From Bremia lactucae (lineage: Eukaryota > Oomycota > Peronosporomycetes > Peronosporales > Peronosporaceae): 64,000 nucleotides of DNA. The notes under the pieces were generated by a model. That model did not search any database. It was not told where the DNA came from and saw nothing but the letters and a program-made list of their open reading frames with translations. Numbering within the stretch: position 1 is the stretch's first letter; each line of letters begins with the position of its first letter. Of the stretch, positions 1-10,579 are shown in pieces. A program made the position numbers and the translations under genes. The stretch is taken from contig NC_090627.1 in NCBI RefSeq assembly GCF_004359215.1, forward strand, positions 1,827,514 to 1,891,513, in the 5' to 3' direction.

Positions 1-201
1 AGCCATGGCAAGACTTGAACATCTCAATCCATCCTTTTGAAAAAGTTACCGCGTTTCTGTTATTTGGTCTGCGAACTTTGCAGCTTTTGACTTGATAAGC
101 TCTGTTGTGATACAGACACGCCGAACTTCGAATTCAAGAACTCACTCTGTAAACGTTTGATCTAGTTCGGGATGTTTTGGCAGTGCGAGCGCGCTACAAG
201 C

Positions 202-591
202 TCATATACAGTATCGGCAGCCATTTGTGTAAGAGAATAAAACAAGATTTCTCAAAGATAATCTAACTTTGCCTCGAGGCTGGTTGAATCCATTGCTTCC
301 TATTTGCATCGCTTTTTCAAGGTAGAACTTATTGGTGTTTTGAGTAGGAGACTTTGGTAGGTTAAATTCTTGTTTTGCCCAAGCGCAAAGAGCAGCTTGA
401 GTTAAGCGTGGCAACTCATCATACTTTTGGCAGATTTTAAGCTTTTCCTGGTTCGTAAAGCAGCTTCGAGAGCTAACTTGCTTTGAAGACATCTTGTGTG
501 GGGGGTTGGGGTGTTGGGATTTTGATTTTGTTGAGTTCTGAGTCGAAAGGAGTAAGAGCAGTTTGACGCTTTTTTCGATTTTGTTGCACAT
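202..591 (-). pseudogene. Tigger/pogo-type transposase N-terminal DNA-binding fragment
   Basis: The - strand reads a 129-residue ORF. Its part from about residue 34 (Met at 492) looks like a CENP-B/pogo helix-turn-helix: FTNQEKLKICQKYDELPR, then LTQAALCAWAKQEFNLP, then a second serine/threonine-led helix. In the family this domain binds the terminal repeats of Tc1/mariner-pogo elements, and a DDE catalytic domain should follow. Here the frame ends after SLRNLVLFSYTNGC with no DDE domain, so this is a relic or a 3'-truncated copy. It lies next to gypsy debris and has no partner gene. The HTH assignment rests on pattern only. An unrelated short ORF is the alternative. Confidence 0.55.
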
Positions 592-1029
592 GGCACTCCT
601 AGCAAATCAGAGTGCGCGCCTCTTTTGTTTGATAACTCATCAATTATTAGAGGCAAATCACGTAACTTGTATCCTCCGATACTTGATACGAGAAATACCT
701 TTTAACAGAGGTTTGACTGTAATTCTTGAAATTTATGGAGATTTTAGTCTGAGAAAAGAATATGCTGTACGCTATTTTTCTTTTCTGTTCTCTTTCTGAT
801 GCAAGTATCGCAAGCTGAGCATTTTGCTCCGTCCACACAATCAACGAACAAAAGTTTGTTTTTATGTAAATGTAGAACATGAGATATATCATTCTTAACA
901 TGCCCTTGCAAGGTATCGCAGCCGAAGCGAGCCGCGACCACTGCGTCCTCCATGCATTCCCATCCGACAACAAGTTTGTACTCGAATCCTGGATGCAGCG
1001 AGTTTTTTGCGCAACGTTGATGCTGCATC
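592..1029. other. Stretch without a recognisable gene
   Basis: Short ORFs exist on both strands but none shows a known domain. The stretch lies between the pogo fragment and the first recognisable gypsy protease motif and is probably decayed transposon sequence. Confidence 0.4.
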
Positions 1030-2745
1030 TCGACGCGCGCCATGAACTGGCAGCATCAAGCCGTAACGATGCCTGCCTTTCGTTCATCAGGTTGTCATCT
1101 AATGACAGGTGTCTTGTTGTTGATTTTGCTTGAGTATGGCGATAGGCACGTTATCATCAGTTTTTCGCACCAGATGTTAGCTGGATTAGAGTTGCGCTAT
1201 ATGCAACAGCTGGAACTGTATTAACCACACACTATGTACCGTGGCGTCGTTGGCGGCGTGTTGAAGCGCATACACCAAGACGAAGCGGCAAACGTGTTGA
1301 TTGCATTATCTGACGGCCCGCTTCTTTCAAAACCTGCAGATGCGGTAAGAATTAGTGTCCAAATATAGCACGGAATGCGGCAAAGTAGTTGCGTATGCGT
1401 GCCAGCAAATTGCGTCGTTTGTTGACGATGTTTTTTGGGCGGACGCTGTGATTCTTGGATTCCGAGCTATAAATACAAACGTAATGAGCCAAAGGTATGA
1501 ACCGCAGCAAATTTGATTAGACTTGTTTCGCAATTTTCTGGTTACTGATAGCCAGAATGAGTTCATCCGCAAGTACATACGGGCTTGCGAAGTTTATAAC
1601 CGCTAAAGCCTAGTGCTTCATCGCGTGTTCCTTTACAACCTCTGCCTGTTCCGGCAGAGTGTTGGCAGTCCGTATCTATGGACTGCGTCTTCGAAATTTT
1701 CGAAGACAACCACAAATTAATGGTATTCTTGTTTTTCGTTGATCGTTTTAGCAAGATGGTACATCTTGCTGCCGTCTCGGAGTCGATCACAGCCAAAGGC
1801 TGTGCACGTGTCTTTGTTGACACAATAATTCGACTCCATGGGCTACCCCGTTTACTGGTCTCAGATCGAGACCCTAGGTTCACGGCTGAATTTTGGCAAG
1901 CAGTGCTTAAATCACTTGTCACATAGTTAAAACTGTCAACTTCTGCCCATCCTGAAATAGATGGGTAAGATGTAGCATGCTAATCGTATCATCGAAGAGA
2001 TAAATCGTGGATACGTCCATTTTTTAAGAGTTGAGGCGGGTTCTTGCCGACGGTAGAATTTGCAATCAACAATGCAGTGCATGCTTCTAGAAAGCATACA
2101 CCGTTTTCGTGAATGGCTCACGCCACCCACGTATACCTACCCTACTTGAGAGTAATTCCTATTCAGAGGGGGGTAAGACTTGCTCGAGCAAAGAACTTTC
2201 AAGCTCTTGTTCATCCCGCATTAGCCCAAAGGTGAATTCGAAGGATACCAATGTGGATCAAATTAAATTTAAAGTGGACAAACTGCTATTACTGACTTTG
2301 ATAACGATGCTGAAAGACTCAGCATCGAAAACAAAACAAAATGAGAACAATAACACTCTTCACAATAAGGACATTGATATACCCCCAGTGCGAACCGGTC
2401 GCACTGAAAACAAAAATAAAATCGAGTCAGCAGGTAATTTTCTGCTGGCTAGAGAAGTATTGGTCCGTTTCGAGAAGAATTCCATCGCTGATCCGGTGGA
2501 CCGACAGAAACGGAACAAGGGCAAACATACTTGCATTCACTGTAAATAATCATACTGTCCACGGTAAATCTACCAAAACACGTAGTCACGAATGTGGGCA
2601 GTAATAAATTACTGCTCAGGTATATCGGTTCGTTACGTGTACTATATCACCAATGCAATGCGTACATGATTAAGCTGCTTCGTAGGATGCGTACGCATCC
2701 TACGATTTATGCTGGGCGTCTCTGCCCGTACTATTAATACGAGGC
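1030..2745 (+). pseudogene. Decayed Ty3/gypsy pol (element G1): protease end, integrase, C-terminal tail
   Basis: Fragments of a gypsy polyprotein lie in order on the + strand. At about 1042-1100 the motif NWQHQAVTMPAF matches the end of the protease in element G2 (SWQHRSVKMPAT). From about 1563 to 1930 comes integrase: the KYIRAC zinc-binding end, then the core with VDRFSKMVHLA, LVSDRDPRFTAEFWQ and further decay. The SDRD aspartate belongs to the DDE active site. At 2634-2742 a tail RRMRTHPT-YAGR matches the integrase C-terminus of G2. Reverse transcriptase and RNase H are missing, and stops and frameshifts are frequent, so it is dead. The antisense accessory ORF (copy B) and an LTR follow it directly, so all three belong to one element. 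Confidence 0.75.
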
Positions 2746-2754
2746 TTTTTTCGA

Positions 2755-4475
2755 TTCCGGATTACACCGGAATGGTCTAGGGCATCCGCCAAAGCCTGAT
2801 GGTCCCGAGCCAAAACCTTTCTGTCTTGGGATAGAGTCCGATTCCCATCAATTAGACGATCCACTCTTTACTTCAAGGAAAAGATCTTCTGACGAGCTGT
2901 CACCAGCTCATTATAAAGGGACTGATGTGTACTTTTGTTCGCTAGTTGATCAGTCACAACTTGCGCACAATTTCTGAACTAACCACGAGAAACATTTTCA
3001 ACCGACCACCCTAGCTAGTGGCGACGGGATCGCTCGTGATCATGATCCTACCTTACTAAATAAAGGGTGTGATTTAAATCACAACAACGGGATCGCTCGT
3101 GATCCCGATCCTCATTTACTTAATAAAGAGTGTGATATAAATAACAATGTTGATCCGGGTTCGTCGAACGAGGCAAACCCGATTTTTCGTCCCCCTCCAC
3201 CTTTATTGACGGATTCGGGTGGTGAGAAGCGTTTTCTTGTTATAAGCTTTTTGATCCACCGTGAGGAAAAGGGGTTCGAACGAGTTATCTCGTTAATTGG
3301 CGAAGGTATTCACACTCGCAGAATAGTTGGAAACCTCGCTCCCAACTAATGATGGACGTTCCGGGTCTAGTTCTGCAGTACGACGAGACCTACCCTCTTC
3401 GACAGAAGGTCAATCAAAGAACAAGCGCATCCCGCGCTCATAAAAGGATTGGAGGTTCTCAATACCTTGACGCATCTCGTAAGAGATGAGCGTCCTCCAA
3501 TGATCGTTATCAAGGGAATTGGCTTTCCAGGGGCATGACCTAAGCCCTTAAAACAGCATGGACATGAGTCACCCCACAAGAGGCAACGTATTCCAGCCTC
3601 TTTAGACAAACGGTGCAGCTTATAGCGTGCACCGACCACGGTCCGTTTTTCGAACCGCTCACAAAAAGCGTTTACCTTGTCCAGCCAGACCTCACGGCCT
3701 ATGTTTTGTGCATTCTGAACAAAGGCTGTCCATGGTTGGAACAAAAATTTAACATTTTTTGCCCGTTTACAAATGTACGACCGATGCCGGGAAAAGGCAT
3801 CGATGCAGAATTCTGTTTCATCCTCACCAGGATTGTGAAGCCTGGATGAGTCGAATTACGGGATGTGGTATTGATCGTTGGTCATGCAAGACCAACGAAT
3901 TAGGTTTCTCTTAGAGGGCAGCCCATGCCTCTTTTTAAAAGCGAATCGCAACGTATGCGGTCCCTCTCCTGTTTGATCATGTTAAGTTTAACGCTAACTT
4001 GGCCCTTAAAGCGATCCCTAGAATCCCTCCTTCCCTGGTGATGCAAACTAGCAGCACCATCAGCACTCTCCCCTTCACGATCAGTTAGTTCCTGGTGCAT
4101 ACACTAACGTTACCGAATGATCATCGCCCACGCAGTCATCATCAAATGACTCCCCACTAAAGAGGTCCGACGAGTCGAACAACCTCGTCATTACCTCTTT
4201 GGTAGTCACGTTAGGATTCAAAGGCTTAACGGACTCGGCCTCGGCCCCGGGTGATCTGGCGGCCTTCAAGTCGCCACTGAGTCGGAAGATGACGGTGACT
4301 TGGACTAGTCACTTACAATTGGTGTAGCAGGTGACTTGTCACCGTCATCTGCAATGTCATCGACACATGACATACCCCAGTCACCTCCAATCGGAGTAGG
4401 AGGTGCCGTATTCCGCACAGTAGACGCATTCGCGTCTACCATTTCGCACAGCAGACGCATTCGCGTTTACTAAAA
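2755..4475 (-). pseudogene. Antisense accessory ORF of gypsy element G1 (copy B)
   Basis: This ORF runs opposite to pol, between the integrase tail and the LTR. Read from 4475 downward, an acidic N-terminus contains DDGDKSPATPI and LFDSSDLFSGES. A basic stretch follows (3900-4100). The conserved core at 3744-3560 has IGREVWLDKVNA, RFEKRTVVGARYKLHRLS and GDSCPCC. Next comes an arginine-rich double repeat around 3024-3150 with ERSRR, and a heptad-like coiled coil around 2760-2990. Several frameshifts break it. Copies A, C and D keep parts of the same blocks in the same antisense position. I do not recognise the family, and the function is unknown. The Cys cluster could bind metal or nucleic acid, which is inference. 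Confidence 0.6.
3024..3150. repeat. Two-copy 63-bp tandem repeat within accessory ORF copy B
   Basis: The unit starting ACGGGATCGCTCGTGATC at 3024 recurs at 3087, a period of 63 bp. In the antisense frame this duplicates a 21-residue Arg-rich block with the motif DHERSRR. Copy C has it once. Confidence 0.75.
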
Positions 4476-4694
4476 CATTTGCCTTACCAAAAGCTACACT
4501 GATTCGTGCAGCTCCCAGCTTAGCGGCCTCGCCGCCCACGCGTAATACTTGTTCGCCGCCATGTTAATTTTAGCCAAAATCGATAATGCAAATAAATTCG
4601 GTATTTTAATGAGAACCAATAATGCAAAATTACAGGGAAAGAAATCGTAGTATTTCCGGCCATTATGCATCAGTCACTATAGTGACAGTTTTTT

Positions 4695-5050
4695 AAGAAG
4701 AAGGGGGTGATGTAACGGGGTGTCCCGTTGCATAAGTAATATTCCTATAAGAGGAATAACAGTTATTATTTCCTATAGGAGGAAACCAAAAAAGAAGTGC
4801 AAAATTATTTTCCTGCTTAAATAGTTCCAACATACTAAATTTGGTAATAGTGATGCAATAAGACATTATCTCTATTGATTGGTGAATTTAAGTCTAAATC
4901 AACCCCGCCAATCGTTACAAGACACGACTGTGTGGTGCACAAGGAGGCATAATAAGTTCAGTAGTAGATAGAAGATCATCACGTAAGGAAACTAAATATA
5001 TTAATACAGTTTACTTTTCTCAATTTTAAAGACTTAGTCAAGACCTTTAA
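4695..5050 (+). repeat. Polypurine tract and 3' LTR (partial) of gypsy element G1
   Basis: The purine run AAGAAGAAGGGGGTGA ends at 4710. The LTR start TGTAACGGGGTGTCCCGTTG begins at 4711. The LTR body, with repeated TATAAGAGGAATAA blocks, matches 56422-56810 at moderate identity, including the AATCAAyCCCGyCAA and GTGCrCAAG stretches. It is cut off around 5050 where an LTR in the opposite orientation begins. This orientation and position fit the 3' end of G1. Confidence 0.7.
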
Positions 5051-5051
5051 C

Positions 5052-5489
5052 GTTACGGGGCACTGCCGACTTGTACTGCTTCAGTACAAGTCCACTTCGC
5101 ACTGCTTCAGTGCGAGTGGTGCCTCACGTCGCTTCACGTACTCTAGTATGTGCAGAGGAAGACTCTCTTCAAAACACTTGCTTTAAAGAGGGTTAAAAGT
5201 AAACTGTATTTAATATAATAAAGTTCTTCTGTTTCTGTCTATTTAATATTAATTTGATTATAAACTAATACAAAACATGTAATAAAGTCTTATCTGTCTC
5301 TCTCTTTGCGCGCGTCCAGCGCTGACTGGACCGCGGAGCAAGGGATATAATGGCCTATACTTACCAATGGATAAGCTTTTTAATATTACTACGTAAGGTG
5401 ATATTCTCCAGATACTATCTACCCTTTAGATAATATATTAATTAACAACCTCTAAGTGTTAATTTCATGTAGCGATAAACCCCGTTGCA
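5052..5489 (-). repeat. 3' LTR of gypsy element G2
   Basis: Read on the - strand the LTR starts TGCAACGGGG at 5489, just after a purine tract (AAGAGAGGAGTGA), and ends AGTGCCCCGTAACG near 5052. It is homologous over its length to the complete LTR at 63205-63659. It shares the GAGAGAGACAGATAA block, the paired CACGTACT... palindromic block and the GTACTGAAGCAGTAC hairpin near the end. It sits downstream of G2 pol, as expected for the 3' LTR. Confidence 0.75.
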
Positions 5490-5605
5490 TCACTCCTCTC
5501 TTAAACGACAATCACTCTTACTGTCATTGAGAAGAGTGGTCACTATATGACCACTTAATTGAATTCGATGTTGATTGGTCGAACCATCATTCTTAATTCT
5601 ATCGC

Positions 5606-7262
5606 ATGGTTAACAAGTCCATGCGGTATGCGAATAGTGTGATGCCTTCGGCTGCGGTTCATGCAGACGCTAGCGCATTACTGTCTCTTGCGGTAGACGT
5701 TCCGTCTGCCGAAATGTCATCTTCTGCTGCAACTCTAAATGATGCGGGTGCACATGGTGATACACCACGTGAATGCGACCCCTTTTTAAAGGTCGACTAC
5801 GAATGCGAGTCGGACGAAATGGCCGACTCGGGGAGAAGAGAACAGTCGCCTGATCATCGTTAGGCGGCTGACTGTGAGCCTTCGAATGAGGCCGCTCATC
5901 GGGAAGTCGTGCTAATAGCATTCGCTAAAGCATGTTCGATTCTGACGATGAGGATGATTCCTCGTCGCCAGCACCGTCTTCTGTGCCGTCACCTGCACAT
6001 ATTTTGGTGCGTGGTGATGACGATGGCGAAAGCCATCTTAATAAAAGTTCTTGTGGTAACCCTGCTTCAGTGTGTACCACTCTGGGGAGCGTAGACAATA
6101 AAATGTCTCGTCTTGCCCCTGAGAAAACCGTGGCTTTTTGCCCGAACGGCTTGTTAGTAGCTTGTCTGGAGAGACTACTACTCACAATCAATATCCTTTT
6201 TTTTATTGTGACAAAGCTACAGGGCCTTGATCCCAGCGCGAAGAAATTTCGCGCTGAGAAAGATTTTTATCTTTATGCTTTTCTTAAGCATCGATGGTAT
6301 AGTGGCAACAACAAGCGAAATTAAATCTCGCTGATGCAAGCCTGGAGCGCTTTATTTGCAATGTCAAGACATTGGACGCGAAGCCTGGCTACAAAGACTT
6401 AACGCGATTCGCGTTAAGTTTGAGAAACGAACTTCAACTGGTGCAAGGTATATATTGCATCGGTTGTCTCGTGAGGCAGGATGTCTCACGTGGGGTGATC
6501 CCTGTCCATGTTGTGTTGACAACACGAAACGAGTAAAAGGGGATGTCTATTTTCTTTCTTCGCCCTGGGAAAAAGCTGCATCTCTATCGAGATGCGCGAT
6601 GCGATTGACGTTTTGCAATTAATTTACAGGCGCCAGGGGCGCGTGTTTTCCGATAGACCTTCTGATCCATCGGATGGGTCTCGTCATACTGACGGACGAG
6701 GCCCTCAACGTCAACAACCAGCTGGGAACGAGGTTCCCAGCTGTCATGCAAAGGTGGATAACCGCGCCAACGAACCAGATAAATCGTTCGCTCCCCTTCA
6801 CATCACGTTAAAATAGAATACGTTCTACAAGGAAACGTTGACCACCGTAGGAATCTACTAATGGTTGTGGTGGAGGAGGAAAATTAGATCCATGTGTCTG
6901 ATCAAGAGTCAAAGATCGACAAACTCGTCCGCTACCTCCATGTATTGAAGGAGGGTCTTGAACACGAGCGCGGTAAGCGCCACTCGTTGGAACAGACGGT
7001 GCAAGCTCACTATATCGAGCGGTTGGAAAACCATGCGAAGAGTGCGTACTCAATGTTGGAGTGCGAACGGAAGTATCACGGTCTTCGTGATGCGCTGTCG
7101 TCATATCATCGCGGTTTCGAGGATCTTTGAACCCGACATCAGAATCTCCAAATTCAGCATGAGAATCTGGTTAGTGACCACAAGAATCTTTTAGGGATTC
7201 TTGAAAAGGGTGGTCAGATCCGTCCTCGGAACAAATCGCGTACAGATGGTACGGGCGGTGCC
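5606..7262 (+). pseudogene. Antisense accessory ORF of gypsy element G2 (copy A)
   Basis: This is the longest copy. It opens with an acidic, Ser/Ala-rich region (ATG 5606; later FDSDDEDDSSSPAPSS at 5932). The core at 6356-6530 has DIGREAWLQRLNA, VKFEKRTSTGARYILHRLS and WGDPCPCC. A C-terminal coiled coil at about 6897-7210 includes KIDKLVRYLHVLKEG and ERGKRHSLEQTVQ. About four frame changes or stops interrupt it (near 5860, 6320, 6480, 6816). Its end overlaps the antisense end of the G2 integrase tail by tens of bases. No known domain was recognised. Conservation of the same blocks in copies B and C, although each is broken differently, suggests it was once under selection. Confidence 0.65.
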
Positions 7263-7515
7263 GACCAACGTAAAACGTAGGATGCGTTCGCATCCTACGT
7301 GGCAATTCTATTGTGTACGCATTGCCTTTGCGATGCAGTACACGGAATGGCCCAAATGAACTTGGATAGTAGCTTACTGCTACCCACATTAGTGACTACA
7401 CGCTTATGTAAGTTTACCTTAGAGAGAAGTACTAGGTCATTAATTTTATATATTTTATATGAAAGAAAATTTGCTCTTCCATGTTTGTATGCGTTACGTT
7501 TCAGACGGTCCACTG
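7171..7515 (-). pseudogene. G2 integrase C-terminal (chromodomain-position) tail
   Basis: Overlapping - frames read LSYKIYKINDLVLLSKVNL, then ELPRRMRTHPTFYVGRHRPY. This is the beta-rich segment that follows the integrase core in oomycete gypsy elements, where some lineages carry a chromodomain. The same RRMRTHPT-Y-GR motif ends pol in G1. The reading frame shifts once, near 7380. Its 3' end runs antisense into the accessory ORF copy A. Confidence 0.65.
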
Positions 7516-7869
7516 CATTAGCAATGGAATCCTGTACGAAACGAATTACTGGCTCCCGCGCCAGCAGAAATTCCTCTGCTGACTCATTTGTTTTGTCTTT
7601 TCAGTGCACTTTGTGCGCACTGCCTTGAGATCTTTCTCATCTTCGATGTCGATACTTTGACATCGACATCATTCGCGTTGTTAATGAAATCGATGCGTGA
7701 TGAGCATGAGCCAGAAATGGTTTTGCTCGTGCGAGTCCACCCCCCCCCCTAAACAAGAGGATCCCATTAATTGGGTGGGTATGTGTGGATGGCGTAAGCC
7801 ATTCACGAAGAACGGTGTATGCGTTGTAGACGACTGCAGAAATTGTTGATGGCGACTCGACCATCGGTA

Positions 7870-8830
7870 TAAACTCGCTTCATTTCGGATACGGTTGAAC
7901 GTGACCTTGAAGTATCTCTTCGAGAACGCGATTTACGCGTTCCGTCTGACCATCTGTCTCTGGATGATCAGAAGTTGACATATTCAGCCGTGTTCCGAGA
8001 GATCCGAACACGGATTGCCAAAACTCCGCCGTAAACCGTCGATCTCTATCCGAGACCAGTTCACGGGGTGAACCATGACGTTTGAATACCGTGTTGATAA
8101 GTGGATCTCTATTCGAGACCAGTTCACGGGGTAAACCATGATGTTTGAATACCGTGTCGATAAGTGGATCTCTATCCGAGACCAGTTCACGGGGTAATCC
8201 ATGATGTTTGAATACCGTGTCGATAAGTGGATCTCTATCCGAGACCAGTTCACGGAGTAAATCGTGGCGTTTGAATACCGTGTCGATAAAGACACGGGCA
8301 CAGCCTGGAGCCGTGATCGACTCTGGTATTGCAACAGAATGTACCATCTTGCCGAATCTGTCTACCAAAACAAGGATTCCATTGTTTTTGTGATCGTCTT
8401 CGGGAAATCCGAAGACGAAGTCCATAGATACGGACTGCCAACATTCTGCCGGAATCGGTAGAGGTTGGAGAGGTGCACAGGATGAAGGGCTAGGCTTCAC
8501 CCGTTGAAATATGTCGCAAGCACGAATGTACTTGCGCACGAACTGATACTGGCAGGGCCAGTTACTGTGATATATGTTTTTTCACGTCCACGATGTCCAC
8601 TTGTTGATGCATCGTGACACTCATACATGATGCACAAGCGCAAATCATTGCGAGTAGGGCGTTGCTAAAATAATAGTCTCCAAAATTATTGGAGATAACG
8701 ACACGTGGAGTGTCGCCGGCAACGGCTGTGTAGAACAGTAAGCCGTTGCGTGTTGTGTATCGATCGGATGAAGATCGATATAAAGCTGGTAAATCTTTAA
8801 AAGGTCTATGGGATGGATTCATCAGATCCA
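7870..8830 (-). pseudogene. G2 integrase zinc-binding and catalytic core, with fourfold internal repeat
   Basis: The - frame starts around 8830 and gives the H2C2-like region (YECHDAPTSGHRGRE, in shifted frames), then RKYIRACDIFQRV and a 219-residue ORF (8539-7880). That ORF holds ECWQSVSMDFVFGFPEDD, LVDRFGKMVHSVAIPES, SDRD and FTAEFWQSVF, ending with STSDHPETDGQTERVNR. These are the usual gypsy integrase landmarks: the first two aspartates (MDF, SDRD) and the DGQTERVNR helix. The 21-residue block with VSDRD is repeated four times, which would wreck the fold. Further C-terminal sequence continues at 7864-7637 with REWLTPSTHTHP. Confidence 0.8.
8041..8292. repeat. Four-copy 63-bp tandem repeat inside G2 integrase
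   Basis: The units start at 8041, 8104, 8167 and 8230 with GATCTCTATyCGAGACCAGT. The period is exactly 63 bp, so the - reading frame stays open. Each unit encodes a 21-residue block close to IDTVFKHHGLPRELVSDRDP and carries the catalytic SDRD. The copies differ at only a few bases, so the expansion is recent relative to the age of the element. Confidence 0.9.
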
Positions 8831-8839
8831 TTAAACGTG

Positions 8840-9440
8840 GAAGGCATTTATCTTATGTGTAGGCTTTCTTTATGTCATCAATTAAATTTGATCACGAAAC
8901 AATGAGCAACAGTGGGATTATTTTCACTGTCGGAGTGCGCAGCCGACTCAAATCGGGTCGGCGTGATGACGCATCAGTGACGACATTAAGTCGTCCTGAT
9001 GCGTTGCACCACTGTCGATCGCCCACATCCCTCGAAAAGCCTGATCAGGCGGTGCAAAATGCTGGTCATTTGCTGTTTCAGCGTTTCCCATGAGGTAAAT
9101 TTTGTGGCTTGGTCGTTATCACGATTCTACAAGACTTTGTTCGATGATAGTGGCTCTGTCTCCAGAACACCAGAAGAGCCACACCCAACTAAGCCCAGAA
9201 AATCGTCAAGCAATCCTGCGGCTTAGTGGACGAGAACAAGCTTTAAATTGCTTCTATAATCTTTTACGACTCCCTGAGTTGTTAAACCCATTAGTTCAAT
9301 AGAACTAAGTGGCTCTTTGAGTCTGAAAGCGACCACCGACTAGCCCACGTAAGTCGGTGGTCGCTTTTATTCCATGGCGAAATCATACTCCGAGAAGAAG
9401 GATAGCCTCCTCGCCAGTCTTGCGTGAGGTGTGGGCAGTT
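8840..9440. other. Spacer between G2 RNase H and integrase with a strong hairpin
   Basis: No retrotransposon domain or host domain was recognised here. A short + frame (SPEHQKSHTQLSPENRQAI) is not assignable. At 9326-9367 two perfect 16-base arms (AAAGCGACCACCGACT and its complement) flank a 10-base loop and are followed by TTTT. In a normal gypsy element, RNase H and integrase are adjacent, so this could be inserted sequence. Confidence 0.5.
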
Positions 9441-9735
9441 TACGGCCGTGCATAATGGCGCATGGTCCGTATATACGATGAACGGTCTATCTACTCGGAG
9501 ATAGACCTTAAATTAAGCCAGTGCATAAGTCATGGCAAAGAGTTCCATGTCATGCACTGGGTAGTTGCGTTCAGCTGGTTGCAGCTGACAGGATTGGCAA
9601 CAGACGACGCGCTCCGCGCCGTTTGTATCGTTTGCATTAACGCACAGCCGATTGCGAAATCACTGGCGTTACAGACCACATAGAATGATCTGTCTTGATC
9701 TGCAACCGCCAATATTGGCGATTGCATCAAGCTTT
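9440..9735 (-). pseudogene. G2 RNase H fragment
   Basis: The - frame reads ILAVADQDRSFYVVCNASD, then FAIGCALMQ. This is the N-terminal part of the gypsy RNase H, whose first catalytic Asp lies in the CDAS motif (here CNAS, so the Asp is lost). The same block appears in G3 (VVCDARNFAIGSALMQ) and in the remnant at 35.9 kb. It is cut short before the YTDH motif. Confidence 0.7.
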
Positions 9736-9859
9736 GCTTGATACCTTCAAAAGAACCCTGACAATCAGCGTTTCATAGCCATTTCGCGTCATTTTTCAAG
9801 AAACGAGAAATGAGCTGTCATCTCGGCATAATTGCGGGAGTACGTGTGCAAGTACGCCA

Positions 9860-10579
9860 CTAATCCAAGGAATTTTTTAAGTCCCTTGACATCGACTGGA
9901 AATGGCCAGTCGGTAATTGCCTTGATCTTTTCGGGATCAGTACGCACGCCGTGTTCACCGACGATGCACCGAAGAAGTGGTATTTCGCTTGCAGCGAATA
10001 TACACTTCTTGAGATTTTGTACATCTTATGCTCATGCATAAGTGTAAGAACCTGACGAACGTGAGTTTTATGAACTTTCACGTCCGTCTTTCCGTCCATG
10101 GCCCGGCTATGGACAAATACATCGTCAAAATAACTCGGTGCGAATTCTCGCACCGGTCTCAACAGATTCGTTACGCATCTGTTGAATGTTGCAGGGGCGT
10201 TACTAAACCCCTGTGGCATTACTAGCCATTGCCAGAGCATCCCACTGGGAGTGCTCACTGTTGTGTACGGGATGTTCCGTTCATGCATGAGGATCTGATA
10301 AATTTCACCCATCAGATCCATCGACGAAAAGATGGTACTCTTAGACATACCATCTATGATTACGCCTTTTCTAGGTATCGACGTTTGAAACGGTACCGTT
10401 GCAGAATTTAGTTTATTGAATGCGTGCACTATCTGCCACCCTCCTGTGGACTTTCGTACACAGAAGGTCGGAGAGCTATGTGGGGAGGTTGACTTTCTCA
10501 CATGGCCCGCTTTAAATCGATCGATAAAGAATTTATCGATCGCAAGTACTTGTTCACGAGGCAGTGGCCGATGCCTCAT
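9860..10579 (-). pseudogene. G2 reverse transcriptase
   Basis: A 239-residue - ORF carries the gypsy RT motifs in order: PLPREQVLAIDKFF, GGWQIVHAFNKLNSATV, IFSSMDLMGEIYQILM (first Asp), STPSGMLWQWLVMPQGFSNAP and the catalytic SYFDDVFVHSRAM. FDD replaces the more usual YxDD, as in the other gypsy copies here. After KMYKISRSVYS the frame is lost. Upstream, the link to protease is also broken. The catalytic Asp pair itself is intact. Confidence 0.85.

Noticed and set aside
744..1087. Two - strand ORFs of 99 and 146 residues
   Set aside because: They overlap each other and the gypsy fragment, have no known domain and look like shadow frames.
8041..8292. CRISPR-like array
   Set aside because: The 63-bp units are contiguous with no spacers and encode integrase sequence.
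9326..9367. Hairpin plus T run as a rho-independent terminator
   Set aside because: The window is eukaryotic and the hairpin is inside a transposon. Reported as a structural oddity instead.
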